64,000 bases of DNA from Tahibacter amnicola (GTDB lineage: Bacteria > Pseudomonadota > Gammaproteobacteria > Xanthomonadales > Rhodanobacteraceae): positions 4,117,001-4,181,000 of the forward strand of contig NZ_CP104694.1 in assembly GCF_025398735.1 (NCBI RefSeq), given 5' to 3'. Both the position numbers and the translations under genes were made by a program. Positions 39,678 through 49,064 of this stretch are shown here, one piece after another. The notes under the pieces were generated by a model. The model was not told the DNA's origin. It saw only the letters and a list, made by a program, of their open reading frames with translations, and made no database searches. How positions within the stretch are numbered: the stretch's first letter is position 1; the number at the start of each line of letters is the position of its first letter.

Positions 39678-39853
39678 CGCCCCTCTGTCCTTTTGCCTGA
39701 GAGTTTGGAAGCACGGGTTGACCATGACTTCGTGCCCCTTCGGCGCCGGATTGAACCGGTCTCTCCAGAGTGTTTCGCAGGCGGTGGTATGGGGGCCTGA
39801 GCGATTACGGGCGTTGCGCCTTCGGCAGCGGGTTTCCCCGCTTCTCCCACCGT
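39678..39853 (-). promoter_or_regulatory. Tandem glycine riboswitch
   Basis: On the minus strand, two similar aptamers lie in series between the promoter and gcvP. The first has GGGAGAAGCGGGG, GCCGAAGGCGCAA and CUCAGGCCCCCAUACCA. The second has CUGGAGAGACCGG, GCGCCGAAGGGGCA and CUCAGGCAAAAGGACAGAG. These conserved blocks and their order are the hallmark of the glycine riboswitch, whose usual target is the glycine cleavage operon. The 3' edge is about 40 bases before the gcvP start. It is expected to switch gcvP on when glycine is high. The exact ends are estimates. Confidence 0.93.
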
Positions 39854-39867
39854 TTGCGTAGCCCGAC

Positions 39868-39873
39868 ATTATA
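39868..39873 (-). promoter_or_regulatory. gcvP: -10 box of the gcvP promoter
   Basis: A consensus TATAAT on the minus strand, placed so that transcription would start near 39861, a few bases before the first riboswitch aptamer. The -35 region is poor (no TTGACA-like hexamer at 16-18 bases). Placement relative to the riboswitch is the main support. Confidence 0.55.
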
Positions 39874-40020
39874 CCGACAGGATTGGCCGGCGGGAGTACC
39901 GCGAAGTCATATCGGAACTGGCCGCCCGGCTTTGCCCTGCGCCCGTCGAGGGAACTTCCCTCGCGACGCGTGCTCGATCACACCCGGCCGATGGCGGCCA
40001 GGACTACTGGGAGTTTTCCG

Positions 40021-40881
40021 ATGCGACGGTCGTTCCGCGGGTGGTTGGGGTTGGCAGTGCTGGTGCTGGCCGTCGCCGGCATCGCGCCGGCGAAGAACCC
40101 GCCACCGCCAAACTCACAGACGGTTTCCGACGCGGCCCTCCACCGACTGGCCGAGCTTGCCGCCCGCCATCCGCTGCTGGTGATCGGGGAAATCCACGGA
40201 ACGACGGAAGCCCCGGCGGTGGTGCAGCAACTGGCCGCGCGCCTCAGTGCACGCCAGCCGCTGCTCGTGGCGCTGGAATGGCCCGAGACCGAGCAGGAGC
40301 GCGTCGATCACTTTCTCGCCAGTGCCGGCGATGCGGACGCCGTCCAGCAACTCACCCGCTCCTGGTTCTGGCAGGAAAGCACGCGCGACGGCCGCACCAG
40401 CCAGGCCATGCTCGCCCTCCTCGACGACCTGCGCCGGCGGGCGCAACAGGGCGCCAAGGTGCGGGTCGTGTGTTTCGACTGGAACTGGCAGGCACAGCCC
40501 GAGGGCGACCGCGACGCCGCGCTCGCCGAACGGTTGCGCAAGGCCTTCGCCGATCGCGGCAAGGCCACCATGCTGGTGCTGACCGGCAACTACCACGCGC
40601 GGATGAGCCGTGGCGCACCCTGGAATCCGGAACAGGAATTTGCCGCCTACCACCTGCGCGACCTTTCACCGTACAACGTCGATATCCGGGCGCGGAGCGG
40701 CAGCGCCTGGGTCTGCCTTGCGGGCGAGCCGTGCGGCGCACGCGCGTTGGGCGGCACGCCGGACGCCCCGCTGGGCCTGACCGAATCGGCAGAACTCGAC
40801 GCTGACGGGTATCGCGCCCGCTTGACGCTCCCCGTCTTCACGGCATCTGCGCCAGCCGTGCCCGCACCGGGTGCGCCGTGA
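40021..40881 (+). CDS. ChaN/Tiki-superfamily putative lipoprotein or periplasmic protein
   Basis: 286 residues from the ATG at 40021, the first Met followed by a signal-peptide-like hydrophobic run (WLGLAVLVLAVAGIAPA). The frame extends upstream to 39883, but that part lacks any signal. LLVIGEIHGTTEAP near residue 50 and VLTGNYHARM near residue 190 match the ChaN-like haem-binding/Tiki fold, where paired Glu/His residues sit at the start and end of the core. The biochemical role in this family is poorly defined, with haem binding or protease-like activity proposed. The gene is divergent from gcvP and shares the 39854-40020 intergenic region. Confidence 0.7.
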   Translation: MRRSFRGWLGLAVLVLAVAGIAPAKNPPPPNSQTVSDAALHRLAELAARHPLLVIGEIHGTTEAPAVVQQLAARLSARQPLLVALEWPETEQERVDHFLASAGDADAVQQLTRSWFWQESTRDGRTSQAMLALLDDLRRRAQQGAKVRVVCFDWNWQAQPEGDRDAALAERLRKAFADRGKATMLVLTGNYHARMSRGAPWNPEQEFAAYHLRDLSPYNVDIRARSGSAWVCLAGEPCGARALGGTPDAPLGLTESAELDADGYRARLTLPVFTASAPAVPAPGAP

Positions 40882-40933
40882 CATCACGCACCGTCTCATG
40901 CCATGCGACACCGGATGACAACGATTCCGGCGC

Positions 40934-41344
40934 ATGGCGACCTCTCCACATCTTCCGCTGATCATCGCGCTGTGCCGGGTCATGGGCGTACTGGCGCTGC
41001 GCCTGATCGAGATCCGCATGACACGGCACGAAATGGGCACCATCAGCGACCTGCCGCAACGGCATGAACTGCTGGAAGGGTTGCCGACCAATACGTCGGC
41101 ATCCGGCGCACTGATCCGTGTCCTCACCGTACAACGCCGCCTGCTGCAACTGGCCAATGCGGACGGGCCGCTCGATCACCTGCAGGTCTGCGTGGCCCTG
41201 CAGGAGCTGGCCGGCGGTCCGCACCTGCTGGACTGGTCACGGATCGTCGTGCGCCTGGCCGCGAAGCTCGAATGTCCGTTGCCCGAATCGCCACGCCACA
41301 TCTGTGGCCCCGGACTGATGGGCGGGCGGCACTCCCGTGGCTGA
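40934..41344 (+). CDS. Hypothetical protein
   Basis: 136 residues, not recognised. The codons show the high third-position GC seen in neighbouring genes, and an amphipathic helical stretch runs through the middle (GALIRVLTVQRRLLQLA). An opposing minus-strand frame (40838-41224) has no protein-like character, so the plus strand is chosen. The first ~25 residues are hydrophobic and the true start could be the Met at residue 29. It ends 14 bases before the convergent serine hydrolase gene. Confidence 0.45.
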   Translation: MATSPHLPLIIALCRVMGVLALRLIEIRMTRHEMGTISDLPQRHELLEGLPTNTSASGALIRVLTVQRRLLQLANADGPLDHLQVCVALQELAGGPHLLDWSRIVVRLAAKLECPLPESPRHICGPGLMGGRHSRG

Positions 41345-41358
41345 AGGCCGTCGACTTT

Positions 41359-42759
41359 CTACGACCGGGTCGGCATGCGCGCCTCCAGAAAGTCCACCGG
41401 ACGATGCGCGGCCGGTGGATCCAGGTTGGCCAGCACGATAACGACGGTGTCCAGGGCCGGATAGACGCGAAACTCGGTACTCATGCCCTCGGCGCCACCG
41501 CTGTGGCCAAAAAAGCGCAGCGAGGCTTCGCCCCGCACCATGAATCCGAGGCCATACCAGGGGTTGTGCTGGCGCGTGGCCTCGGCCAGCAGCGCCTTGG
41601 AAACCAGCTTTCCGGCCTGCAGGGCACGTGCGAAGCGCAGGAGGTCGTCGGCCGTCGCATAGCCGCCGCCGGCGGCCATTCCGCGGTACGGCAGCAGCGC
41701 CGTGTTGGGAACCCACTGGCCATTCTGCCAGGTGTAGCCGATCGCATACCTGGCGGATGCCTCGGTCTTCAGCGGGAATCCGCTGGAAGCCATTCCGGCC
41801 GGCGCGAAAACATGCTGCTGGATGTAGTCGTAGTACGACAGCCCGCTCACCTTCTCGATCAGCGCACCGAGCAGGACATAGCCGTAGTTCGAATACTGGT
41901 ACTCCGCGCCCGGCTCGTGCACCGGATCACGTGCGCCAAACGCCGCCACGTAATCGCCCTGCTCCTTGATCCTCGCACGATTGCCGGCCGCTTCCGGGCC
42001 GAAGATGTCGATATCGCCGGTACCGCCGGCATGCGTGAGCAGGTGCCGCACCGTGACTTTGCGCGCGATCGCCGTGTTCGGGTAGTCCGTCAGGTGCTTG
42101 CCGACGGTATCGTCCAAGGACATCTTGCCGGCCTCGATCAACTGCAGCGCAGCGATCGCCGTGAACATCTTTCCCTGCGACGCCAGGTCAAATTGTATCG
42201 TCGGATCGACCGCCCGTTTCGCATCGCGGTCGGCCATGCCCCAGCTCTTGCGATACAGCACCTGGTCGCCCTGGGCCACGAGCATCACGCCGGAGAACTT
42301 GCCGGCTTTCGCCAGGTCGTCCACACGTGCCGTCAGCGCTTTGAGCGCCTGCGGCATCGGCATACGCGCCGGAGCGAGATCAGGCGGCAACGACACCGGT
42401 TCAAATTGGACGTTCACGATTTCCGCCGGCGTCCCCTCGCGCACGGTGATCGCCATGCGCGCCGCGGCATCGGACTCCTTTTCCTTGAGCAGCACGCCGA
42501 TCTCCAGCGGCTCGTTCTTCTCGATGCGCAGCAGCGAATAGCCACCTGTTTCCTGCTGCAGCGCGAGGTATTCCTCCACGGTCGTCTCGCGCTTGTAGGT
42601 GTCCTTGAAGGCCTTGAGCTTCGCCGGGTCAGCGGTGTTCAGCGACACCAGCCATTCGCCGAAGACCCGGCCCGCGGGTGTCGCGGGAACATTCGGCTCA
42701 GCGGCGGAAACAGCCGCGGCGGCACACCACAAACCACTGAAAAACCATGCACGTATCAT
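41359..42759 (-). CDS. Secreted serine hydrolase, class C beta-lactamase / S12 family
   Basis: 466 residues with a signal peptide ending at VSAAEP, so the ATG at 42759 is preferred over 42810. Residues ~25-130 are an extra N-terminal domain of unknown role. The beta-lactamase fold follows: LASQGK gives SxxK (Ser ~193), YSN (~288) is the second motif and HSGG (~421) replaces KTG, as in many esterase/DD-peptidase-like members. LLTHAGGTGD is also typical. Likely a periplasmic or secreted esterase, peptidase or amidase. It lies outside the NRPS operon and faces the opposite way to its neighbours. ClbP-type prodrug peptidases belong to the same clan but carry C-terminal membrane helices, which are absent here. 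Confidence 0.85.
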   Translation of the reverse strand: MIRAWFFSGLWCAAAAVSAAEPNVPATPAGRVFGEWLVSLNTADPAKLKAFKDTYKRETTVEEYLALQQETGGYSLLRIEKNEPLEIGVLLKEKESDAAARMAITVREGTPAEIVNVQFEPVSLPPDLAPARMPMPQALKALTARVDDLAKAGKFSGVMLVAQGDQVLYRKSWGMADRDAKRAVDPTIQFDLASQGKMFTAIAALQLIEAGKMSLDDTVGKHLTDYPNTAIARKVTVRHLLTHAGGTGDIDIFGPEAAGNRARIKEQGDYVAAFGARDPVHEPGAEYQYSNYGYVLLGALIEKVSGLSYYDYIQQHVFAPAGMASSGFPLKTEASARYAIGYTWQNGQWVPNTALLPYRGMAAGGGYATADDLLRFARALQAGKLVSKALLAEATRQHNPWYGLGFMVRGEASLRFFGHSGGAEGMSTEFRVYPALDTVVIVLANLDPPAAHRPVDFLEARMPTRS

Positions 42760-43078
42760 TCGCTCCCTCCAATGGTGTCGGGCGGGCACGTCGGCCCGAC
42801 GGAATACCAATCTATAGCGCGGCCGTAGAACGCATGCCGCACGCCGCCCCTCCGGGCCGCGGAAAACCGACAGCGCCCGGCCCCAAAACCAGGGATTCGG
42901 AATCGGATCGCCAGAATGATCACGCGACCAGGTCCCGTGCCGGAATTGCCGCCGGCGTCGTCATTTTCCGTTACAGACTGTCAACCGGGCCCTCGAAATA
43001 AACCCGGTGTCTGTCTGTGCTGGCCCGCGGGCTCTATCCTGCGCGCCCAACCGAAACCCCGATCTGGTGGAGTTCCGC
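42760..43078. other. Divergent intergenic region
   Basis: 319 bases between the minus-strand serine hydrolase and the plus-strand Delta-60 protein. It should hold both promoters. I see no gene, no clear -10/-35 pair and no long repeat. Confidence 0.5.
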
Positions 43079-44455
43079 ATGCATCGTCGCCTCGTCGCCC
43101 TCGCGCTTCTGCCCCTTTCCGGCCTGGCTCTGGCCGACGGAGGGCTGGATCCCAATTTCGGCATCCAGGGTCGATTCGCCATCAGTGATGGCAACTTCTA
43201 CGTTCCCGGCGGCCTGGTGGTCCAGCCAGACGGAAGGCCTGTGATCTGGGCGAGCGTCGGTGTCGGCGACGACTGCCGCGGTATCGGGGGCCGTCGGCTG
43301 ACTGCGAACGGCACCGCCGTGGATCCGACTTTCGGCAATGGCGGCACGGCCCAGGCCTGTTTCAAGCCGCTGCTGCCGCCAACGGCGACTTCTGCGCTGA
43401 CGTACAACATCACCGCGGTCAACGTACCCGGCGGCATCGTGGCCGTCGGCTACGGCGGCGGTAGCGGGAACGCCTATCACCTCCAACTGGCCAAGTTCAC
43501 CACCAACGGCATGCTGGATCCCGGCTTCGGCACGGGCGGGCTGGTGTGCCGCAACTGCAACCCCGCATCCAGCGTAACCGAGTACGCCGCCGAGGCGGTT
43601 TATCACGCCGCCGCTGATGCCATCGTCATGGCCGGCCACTCCTACAGCTCCGTCAGCGGCCCCAAATCCGCACGCATGTGGGTCTATTCGGCAAATGGCA
43701 CCCCGATCACCCAGTTCCTGGACGGCGGGCTCGGCGACGCCTCTCTCAGTGCCGTGGCGATCCAACCGGACGGCAAGATACTCGCCGCCGGTTATGCGGT
43801 GAATCCGACGAGTGGCAATGAGGATTGCGTCGTCGAGCGGTTCATTCTCCAGGGCAATCTCATGGCGCTGGACACGACCTTCAATGGCACCGGCCGTCTG
43901 CTGATTCCCTACGACACGGGCGGCACGAACATGGACCGCTGCGAATCGTTGCTGGTCGGCCAGGACGGTCTGATCTTCGCGGGCGGCTGGGCCGAAATCT
44001 CCGGCTACTTCCACACGTATGCCACCCTCTCACGCATCACGCCATCCGGTGTGCTGGATACGCAGTTCTCCGGCGACGGCAAGCACACGACCTACTTCGA
44101 GACATCGGCGAAGATCAACGTCATCACGGATATGGCTTTCCATGATGACGGCAAGATCCTGCTGGCCGGCTACGGTGGTGCGCCTGACAACAGTGGTCGT
44201 GGTGATGAGTTCGGCGTGATGCGCATTTCCCCGGCGGGCGCTTTCGACGCCACCTTCACCGCCACCACACCGGGCTCCGGGTTTGCGACTGTGATGGTCG
44301 GATTTGAGCCTGTCACCGGTTCCGGCAGTTTCGACCGGCTGCGGAGCATGGCGCTGCAGGCCGGCAACATCGTCCTGTACGGCACGGGCGCCGTCGACAT
44401 GCCGGCCGTGGCTCGCCTGATCGGCGACAAGCTCTTCAAGAACGGATTCCAGTAA
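43079..44455 (+). CDS. Secreted Delta-60 repeat protein
   Basis: 458 residues from the ATG at 43079, which precedes a short signal peptide (ALALLPLSGLALA). The rest is repeated units of the Delta-60 type: LDPNFGIQGRF, DPTFGNGGTA, DPGFGTGGLV, LDTTFNGTGRL, LDTQFSGDGKH, each followed by PDGKI-like strands. They probably form a beta-propeller or beta-solenoid outside the inner membrane. No catalytic motif is seen. The last residues KLFKNGFQ match the tail shared with the next two secreted proteins. Function unknown. Confidence 0.8.
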   Translation: MHRRLVALALLPLSGLALADGGLDPNFGIQGRFAISDGNFYVPGGLVVQPDGRPVIWASVGVGDDCRGIGGRRLTANGTAVDPTFGNGGTAQACFKPLLPPTATSALTYNITAVNVPGGIVAVGYGGGSGNAYHLQLAKFTTNGMLDPGFGTGGLVCRNCNPASSVTEYAAEAVYHAAADAIVMAGHSYSSVSGPKSARMWVYSANGTPITQFLDGGLGDASLSAVAIQPDGKILAAGYAVNPTSGNEDCVVERFILQGNLMALDTTFNGTGRLLIPYDTGGTNMDRCESLLVGQDGLIFAGGWAEISGYFHTYATLSRITPSGVLDTQFSGDGKHTTYFETSAKINVITDMAFHDDGKILLAGYGGAPDNSGRGDEFGVMRISPAGAFDATFTATTPGSGFATVMVGFEPVTGSGSFDRLRSMALQAGNIVLYGTGAVDMPAVARLIGDKLFKNGFQ

Positions 44456-44548
44456 TCCCGCAGCATTCACGGGCCTGCATCGGCGGCCCTTTCCATCGGT
44501 TTGTTGCCGCGCCTGCGCGCGCGGCTGACGGTAATTGCCCACCTGTGC

Positions 44549-44575
44549 GAACCCCGGCACTGAAGGCCGGGGTTC
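44549..44575 (+). terminator. Hairpin downstream of the Delta-60 gene
   Basis: A perfect 10-base stem GAACCCCGGC / GCCGGGGTTC with a 7-base loop, about 95 bases after the stop. There is no strong U-run. Probable intrinsic terminator or mRNA end. Confidence 0.5.
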
Positions 44576-44659
44576 ACCGAGGAGCACGAAGACGACGCAC
44601 TGCCTGGGGAAATGGCGGCGCGCCGCAGCAGCACTTCGTGCATCTCTCGGGAGGAATTC

Positions 44660-47187
44660 ATGCGATTGCCGTTGATCATCCTGTTTCTCGTACTGGGGTA
44701 CGGCTCCGGCTGGCCCCCTGCCGCCGTCGCAGACGCGCCGGCTGCCTGGCGCGATGCGCCACAGGTGCGCCGCGATCAGCACCTCGCGGCGCTACGCCGG
44801 GGTCCTGCCGGCTCGCCACTGGTTCCGGCTGCCGCGCGGGTGCACGCGCTGGAGGCCACCCGCGCCGCACGCGCGGTGCGTCCCCCTTGCGCGCGCTGGC
44901 GCGCACGGAACGCTGGGAACCCGTCGGCCCGGCGCCGGTGCTCAATGGCCAGACGCCCCAGGCGTTCACCCTGCCCAGTCCCGTCTCGGGGCGCGTATCA
45001 GCGCTGGCCTTCGATCCCATCGACAACGCTGCCTACGTCGGCGCGGCCCTCGGCGGACTGTGGCGCTCGACCGATGGCGGCGCGAGCTGGCGGCCACTCA
45101 CGGACGGCCTCGCATCACTGGCGATCGGCTCGATCGCGGTGGCGCCGGGCCCGCATGCCGTCAATCACGGCACGATCTACATCGGCACCGGCGAGGGCAA
45201 TGTCTCCGGCGATTCCTATGGCGGTGTCGGCGTATACAAATCAACGGACTCCGGCCGCACCTGGCAAGGTCCGTTCGGACAGGAGCACTTTCTGGCCAGC
45301 GCGATCAGCGCCATCGTGATCGATCGGGCAAATCCACAGCACCTCATCGCCGGCACGACCTTCGGACAGTTCGGCGGGCTGGCCACCTTTTCGCCCTATT
45401 TCCTGGCCCCCGGCCTGTTTGCCTCGCACGACGGCGGCATCACCTGGCAACGCCTGCCGACACAGGCGCCGTTTGATGACGTCTCCACGCTGATCCAGGA
45501 TCCGGTCACACCGACCACCTGGTGGATCGCCAACATGGGATTCGGCCAGCCAGACACGGGCGGCCTGCAACGCTCCACGGACAACGGCGTCACCTGGCAC
45601 CAGGTCTTCGGCAAGGCGCAGGGGCTGCCGACACTGGCCGAGGTGTCGCCGGGGCGGATCTGGATCACCGGCAGCGATCCGGGCAACGCCCAACCTTCCG
45701 TGCTCTACGTGGCCACCTCCGAATTCAATGACGATCCGGAGAACCTCGGTCCATTCGGCCGCGTGTACCGTTCGGCCGACGGCGGTACCACCTGGCAGGA
45801 GCTGCCCGGCGCACGCCGCTTCTGCCAGTTCAGCTGTTTCTACGACATGCCGATCCTGGCCGAGCCGGGCAGCGCCTCCGTGCTTTACACGGGCGGGCAG
45901 CAACGGGTGACCCAACCGGAAACGACACCCAGTCTCTTCATGCGGTCCACGGACGGCGGTGCGACCTTTGTCAGCCGTGTGCGCAGCGAATCAACGCACA
46001 CCGCGCTTCACGCCTATGTGCACACCATCGCAAGCGTGCCGGGGCGCCCCAACGAGATATGGGTCGGCACCGATGGCGGCGTGTGGAAATCCGTCGATCG
46101 CGGCGATAGCTGGATCAACGTCAACACGAACCTGCAGATCACGCCGATGGTCAACTGCGACCTGCATCCGACGGATCCCGCCAAGGCATACGGTGCCAGC
46201 CAGGCCGTCGGAACCCTGGGCTGGACCGGTGGCGCGGAATGGCTGCACCTGGACTCCGGCGACGGCGGCTGGGGCCTGATCGACCCGTCACATCCACAAA
46301 ACCTGGTGCATACCAACTTCAACCAGAACGCCTACGTGGTGGGACTGGCCTACACGACGGCCGGGTTTGCCGCCGGTCCCGGCGATTACCAGTACTCGCT
46401 GGCACATACGGATCCGACGATAGGCAACGGCATCAATCCCTTCGACCGCCAGCTGTATTACGTACCAATCCATCTCGACCGCGGCGTATCCGACACCATC
46501 TACTACGGCAGTGACCACCTGTATCGCGCCAACACGTTCTTTGCCCACCCTCCGCAGACAGCCGGCATTTTCACGGCGCTCGGCGCAGGCGCGGGTGGCC
46601 AGCTGCTGGCATCACCCGATGTGTTCGATGGCTTGAGCGCTATCGAAACTGTGGCAAACAGCGTGCCCGGCCTCGACGCGCAAATGCTCTTTACCGGATC
46701 GCGTGCAGGCTACGTATACCGGTCAACCAACGGTGGCGCGAGCTTCCAGCAGGTCGATGCGTTTCCGACGGTCATCGCCCAGCCGGTGTCGGATATCCGT
46801 GTCGACCCGCGCGATCCTCGTGTCGTCTACCAGTCGCGTGCGGGATTCACCGCAGCGCTGCCCGCACACAATGTGCGCAAGTCCACCGACGCCGGTCTGA
46901 CCTGGGCGGACGCATCGACCGGCCTGCCGGATGTGCCGGTCAATGCGCTGGTCCTGGATCCCGTCATCGCGAACACCGTGTGGATCGGTACCGACGCCGG
47001 GGTGTTCGTCAGCACGGATGGCGCGGCCAGCTGGCAACCCTACACCGACGGCATGCCCGCCGCCCCGGTGTTCGACATGGCCGCCAGCCGTGCGACGGGC
47101 CAGATCCTGGCCTGCACGCATGGCCGTGGCGTCTTCCGGCTCACCCTCGACGCCATTTTCGTGGACGGATTCGGACAGCCCGACTGA
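44660..47187 (+). CDS. Secreted BNR/sortilin-like repeat protein (one frameshift near the N-terminus)
   Basis: The true start is the ATG at 44660, with a strong GGGAGG site 8 bases before it and a signal peptide (LPLIILFLVLGYGSG). The signal frame and the body frame differ. The shift falls at a run of five C (44882-44886), where one extra C joins ATRAARAVRPP to LRALARTERWEPVG. The body (~790 residues) is a series of Asp-box/BNR repeats: STDGGASWRPL, SHDGGITWQRL, STDNGVTWHQV, SADGGTTWQEL, SVDRGDSWINV, STDAGLTWADA, STDGAASWQPY. They predict beta-propellers as in sortilin and sialidase-like proteins; no glycosidase catalytic residues are evident. It ends IFVDGFGQPD, the shared tail with four extra residues. 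Secreted, function unknown. Confidence 0.8.
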
Positions 47188-47306
47188 TCCGGAGGCAGGA
47201 CGGTTGCTCCGGCGCCTGTCCTGCTTCGCCGGAATTGGACCGTTCGTCGCCCACGCAGCGCACCACTGGCCCTCAAGCGATCGTTTCGACGAAAGGAGGC
47301 TGAAAC

Positions 47307-47338
47307 GGGCACCGGCTCGCCACGTCCGGCCGGTGCCC
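47307..47338 (+). terminator. Hairpin between the BNR and beta-helix genes
   Basis: A perfect 10-base stem GGGCACCGGC / GCCGGTGCCC with a 12-base loop, ending 27 bases before the next start codon. It may end the BNR transcript or act as attenuator-like structure in the leader of the next gene. No U-run. Confidence 0.4.
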
Positions 47339-47365
47339 ACTGACCTCCCCTTGCCGGAGCTTGCC

Positions 47366-49012
47366 ATGGTTCTGCGCCTGTCGTGCCTTGCTGTTGTGCT
47401 GTTCTGTGGCGCCGCGTCCGCGGCGCGCCCGGATGCCTCTGTCGTCGCCGGTGCACGTGCCCTGCCCGACCTGCGCTTCCTGCAACACGAAGCGCAAGCG
47501 TGTACGCACTTCGTCGCCACGAATGGCAACGACACCGCCGACGGGCTCGCGGGCCGTCCGTGGAAGACCATCGGAAAGGCATTGCGCACGCTGTCCGCCG
47601 GACAGGTGGGCTGCGTCGCCTCCGGCACCTATCTGGAAAATGCCGCCCAACCGACCCATTCGGGCCAGCTCACCGCACCCATCGTGCTCAAGCGCCAGCC
47701 GGGATCAGCGACGCGCCCGATCGTTCGTCCAAACGGCAACGTCGCGGTGTTTCACATGGACAAGGACTACTGGATCGTCGATGGTTTCGAAGTCGACGTG
47801 GCGCAACAGACGGTGACCGGGTTCCGCTGGTGGAGCAGCGCAGACTTCGGCGTACTGCGCAACAGCGTTCTGCACGGGACACGCGCAGGTGCCAACGTCT
47901 ACGTCAGCGGCCGCGACTTCCTGCTCGAAGACAGCGAGATCTACGACAACTACCGCGCCGACGGCGAAGACAGCCATGGTGTGCTGGTTCCGGCCGAGTC
48001 CACCAACGCCGCGCGCATCCTGATTCGTCGCAATACGATCCACGACAACGGCGGTGACAGCTTCCAGTGCGAGCATGCCAGCAGCGGTAACGATCCCACG
48101 ACACCGCGCGATATCACGCTGGAAGACAACCGCTATTACAACTCGCCGCAAAATTACGGACGCGGCGAACAGGGCATCGACATCAAGAGCTGCCGCCAGA
48201 TCACCATCCGCGGAAGCGTTCCGCCCGACACGGACCACCCGAACGTTGCAGGCAGCAAGTTCTATGGGTTCCGCGAAGTCGATGGCAGCACGGGGCGAGG
48301 CGGCGGCGCGATCGTGGTGCATTTCGGCGCGAAGGAAATCCTGATCGAGAATTCCCGCTTCTGGGAGAGCTGCAATGCGCTGGGCGTCGGCCGCGGCGAT
48401 GATTCCAGTTATCTGACTGCCAATGTCGTGTTCCGCCGCAACGTCGTGTTCAACCTGTGGAAGAACAGCGTGTCCGGCACCCGGTGCAAGGGGTACGGCA
48501 TCCAGCTCAATCGCGTGGACAACGTCGACGTCTACCACAATACCTTCGACAATCTGCCGGGAACCGCCTTCTACGCCACGGACTACAACGTGCTGGGCGT
48601 ACCCAACCGCAATATCGACTTCTGGAACAACATCGTGCGCAACGCCGAGGCTTTCCTCAGCACGCCGACCAGCACCTCGCAGATCGAGGCCTTCGTCAGC
48701 GATCGCAATCTGTTCTGGAACGGATCGTCCACCACCGCGGGCATACGCGTGGGTGGCTCGATGAAGACGCTGGCGCAGTGGCGCGGCTATGGCGGCAGTG
48801 GCGCCATTGCGATGGCGGACCCGACGGGCAATGTGACCGACCCCCAGTTCGTTGCCGACCCGGTCAATGCCGACTACCACCTGCTGGAAACATCGCCCGG
48901 ACGCGACGCAGCAATTGCCAACACGGGCTCCGCCTATGCGGATGGCGGCCCGGATATCGGCTTCCTCGAAAACTATCCAACGGATCGGTTGTTCCAGGAC
49001 GGCTTCGAGTAG
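47366..49012 (+). CDS. Secreted parallel beta-helix protein
   Basis: 548 residues from the ATG at 47366, which precedes a signal peptide (LSCLAVVLFCGAASAARP). FVATNGNDTADGLAGRPWKTIGKAL is split here into its conserved parts: NGND..DG near residue 50 and PWKTI near 62, the usual start of polysaccharide-lyase-like or DUF1565 beta-helices. Many short coils follow (IYDNYRADGEDSHGV, RNTIHDNGGDSF, NVVFRRNVVFN, VYHNTFDNLPG), as expected for a right-handed parallel beta-helix. No certain catalytic set was identified, so substrate and activity are open; carbohydrate binding or lyase action is possible. It ends RLFQDGFE, the shared C-terminal tail. Confidence 0.82.
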   Translation: MVLRLSCLAVVLFCGAASAARPDASVVAGARALPDLRFLQHEAQACTHFVATNGNDTADGLAGRPWKTIGKALRTLSAGQVGCVASGTYLENAAQPTHSGQLTAPIVLKRQPGSATRPIVRPNGNVAVFHMDKDYWIVDGFEVDVAQQTVTGFRWWSSADFGVLRNSVLHGTRAGANVYVSGRDFLLEDSEIYDNYRADGEDSHGVLVPAESTNAARILIRRNTIHDNGGDSFQCEHASSGNDPTTPRDITLEDNRYYNSPQNYGRGEQGIDIKSCRQITIRGSVPPDTDHPNVAGSKFYGFREVDGSTGRGGGAIVVHFGAKEILIENSRFWESCNALGVGRGDDSSYLTANVVFRRNVVFNLWKNSVSGTRCKGYGIQLNRVDNVDVYHNTFDNLPGTAFYATDYNVLGVPNRNIDFWNNIVRNAEAFLSTPTSTSQIEAFVSDRNLFWNGSSTTAGIRVGGSMKTLAQWRGYGGSGAIAMADPTGNVTDPQFVADPVNADYHLLETSPGRDAAIANTGSAYADGGPDIGFLENYPTDRLFQDGFE

Positions 49013-49064
49013 CCCGATACCGCGCTGCGCAACCGCGAGAGCACTGCGCATGCCGTACTGCCGG

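Noticed and set aside
40838-41224. 128-codon minus-strand frame
   Set aside because: Competes with the plus-strand frame at 40934, which has better codon use and helix pattern.
41359-42759. Serine hydrolase as a ClbP-like prodrug peptidase of the cluster
   Set aside because: It is separated from the cluster by gcvP and other genes, has an extra N-terminal domain and lacks the C-terminal membrane helices of ClbP-type enzymes.
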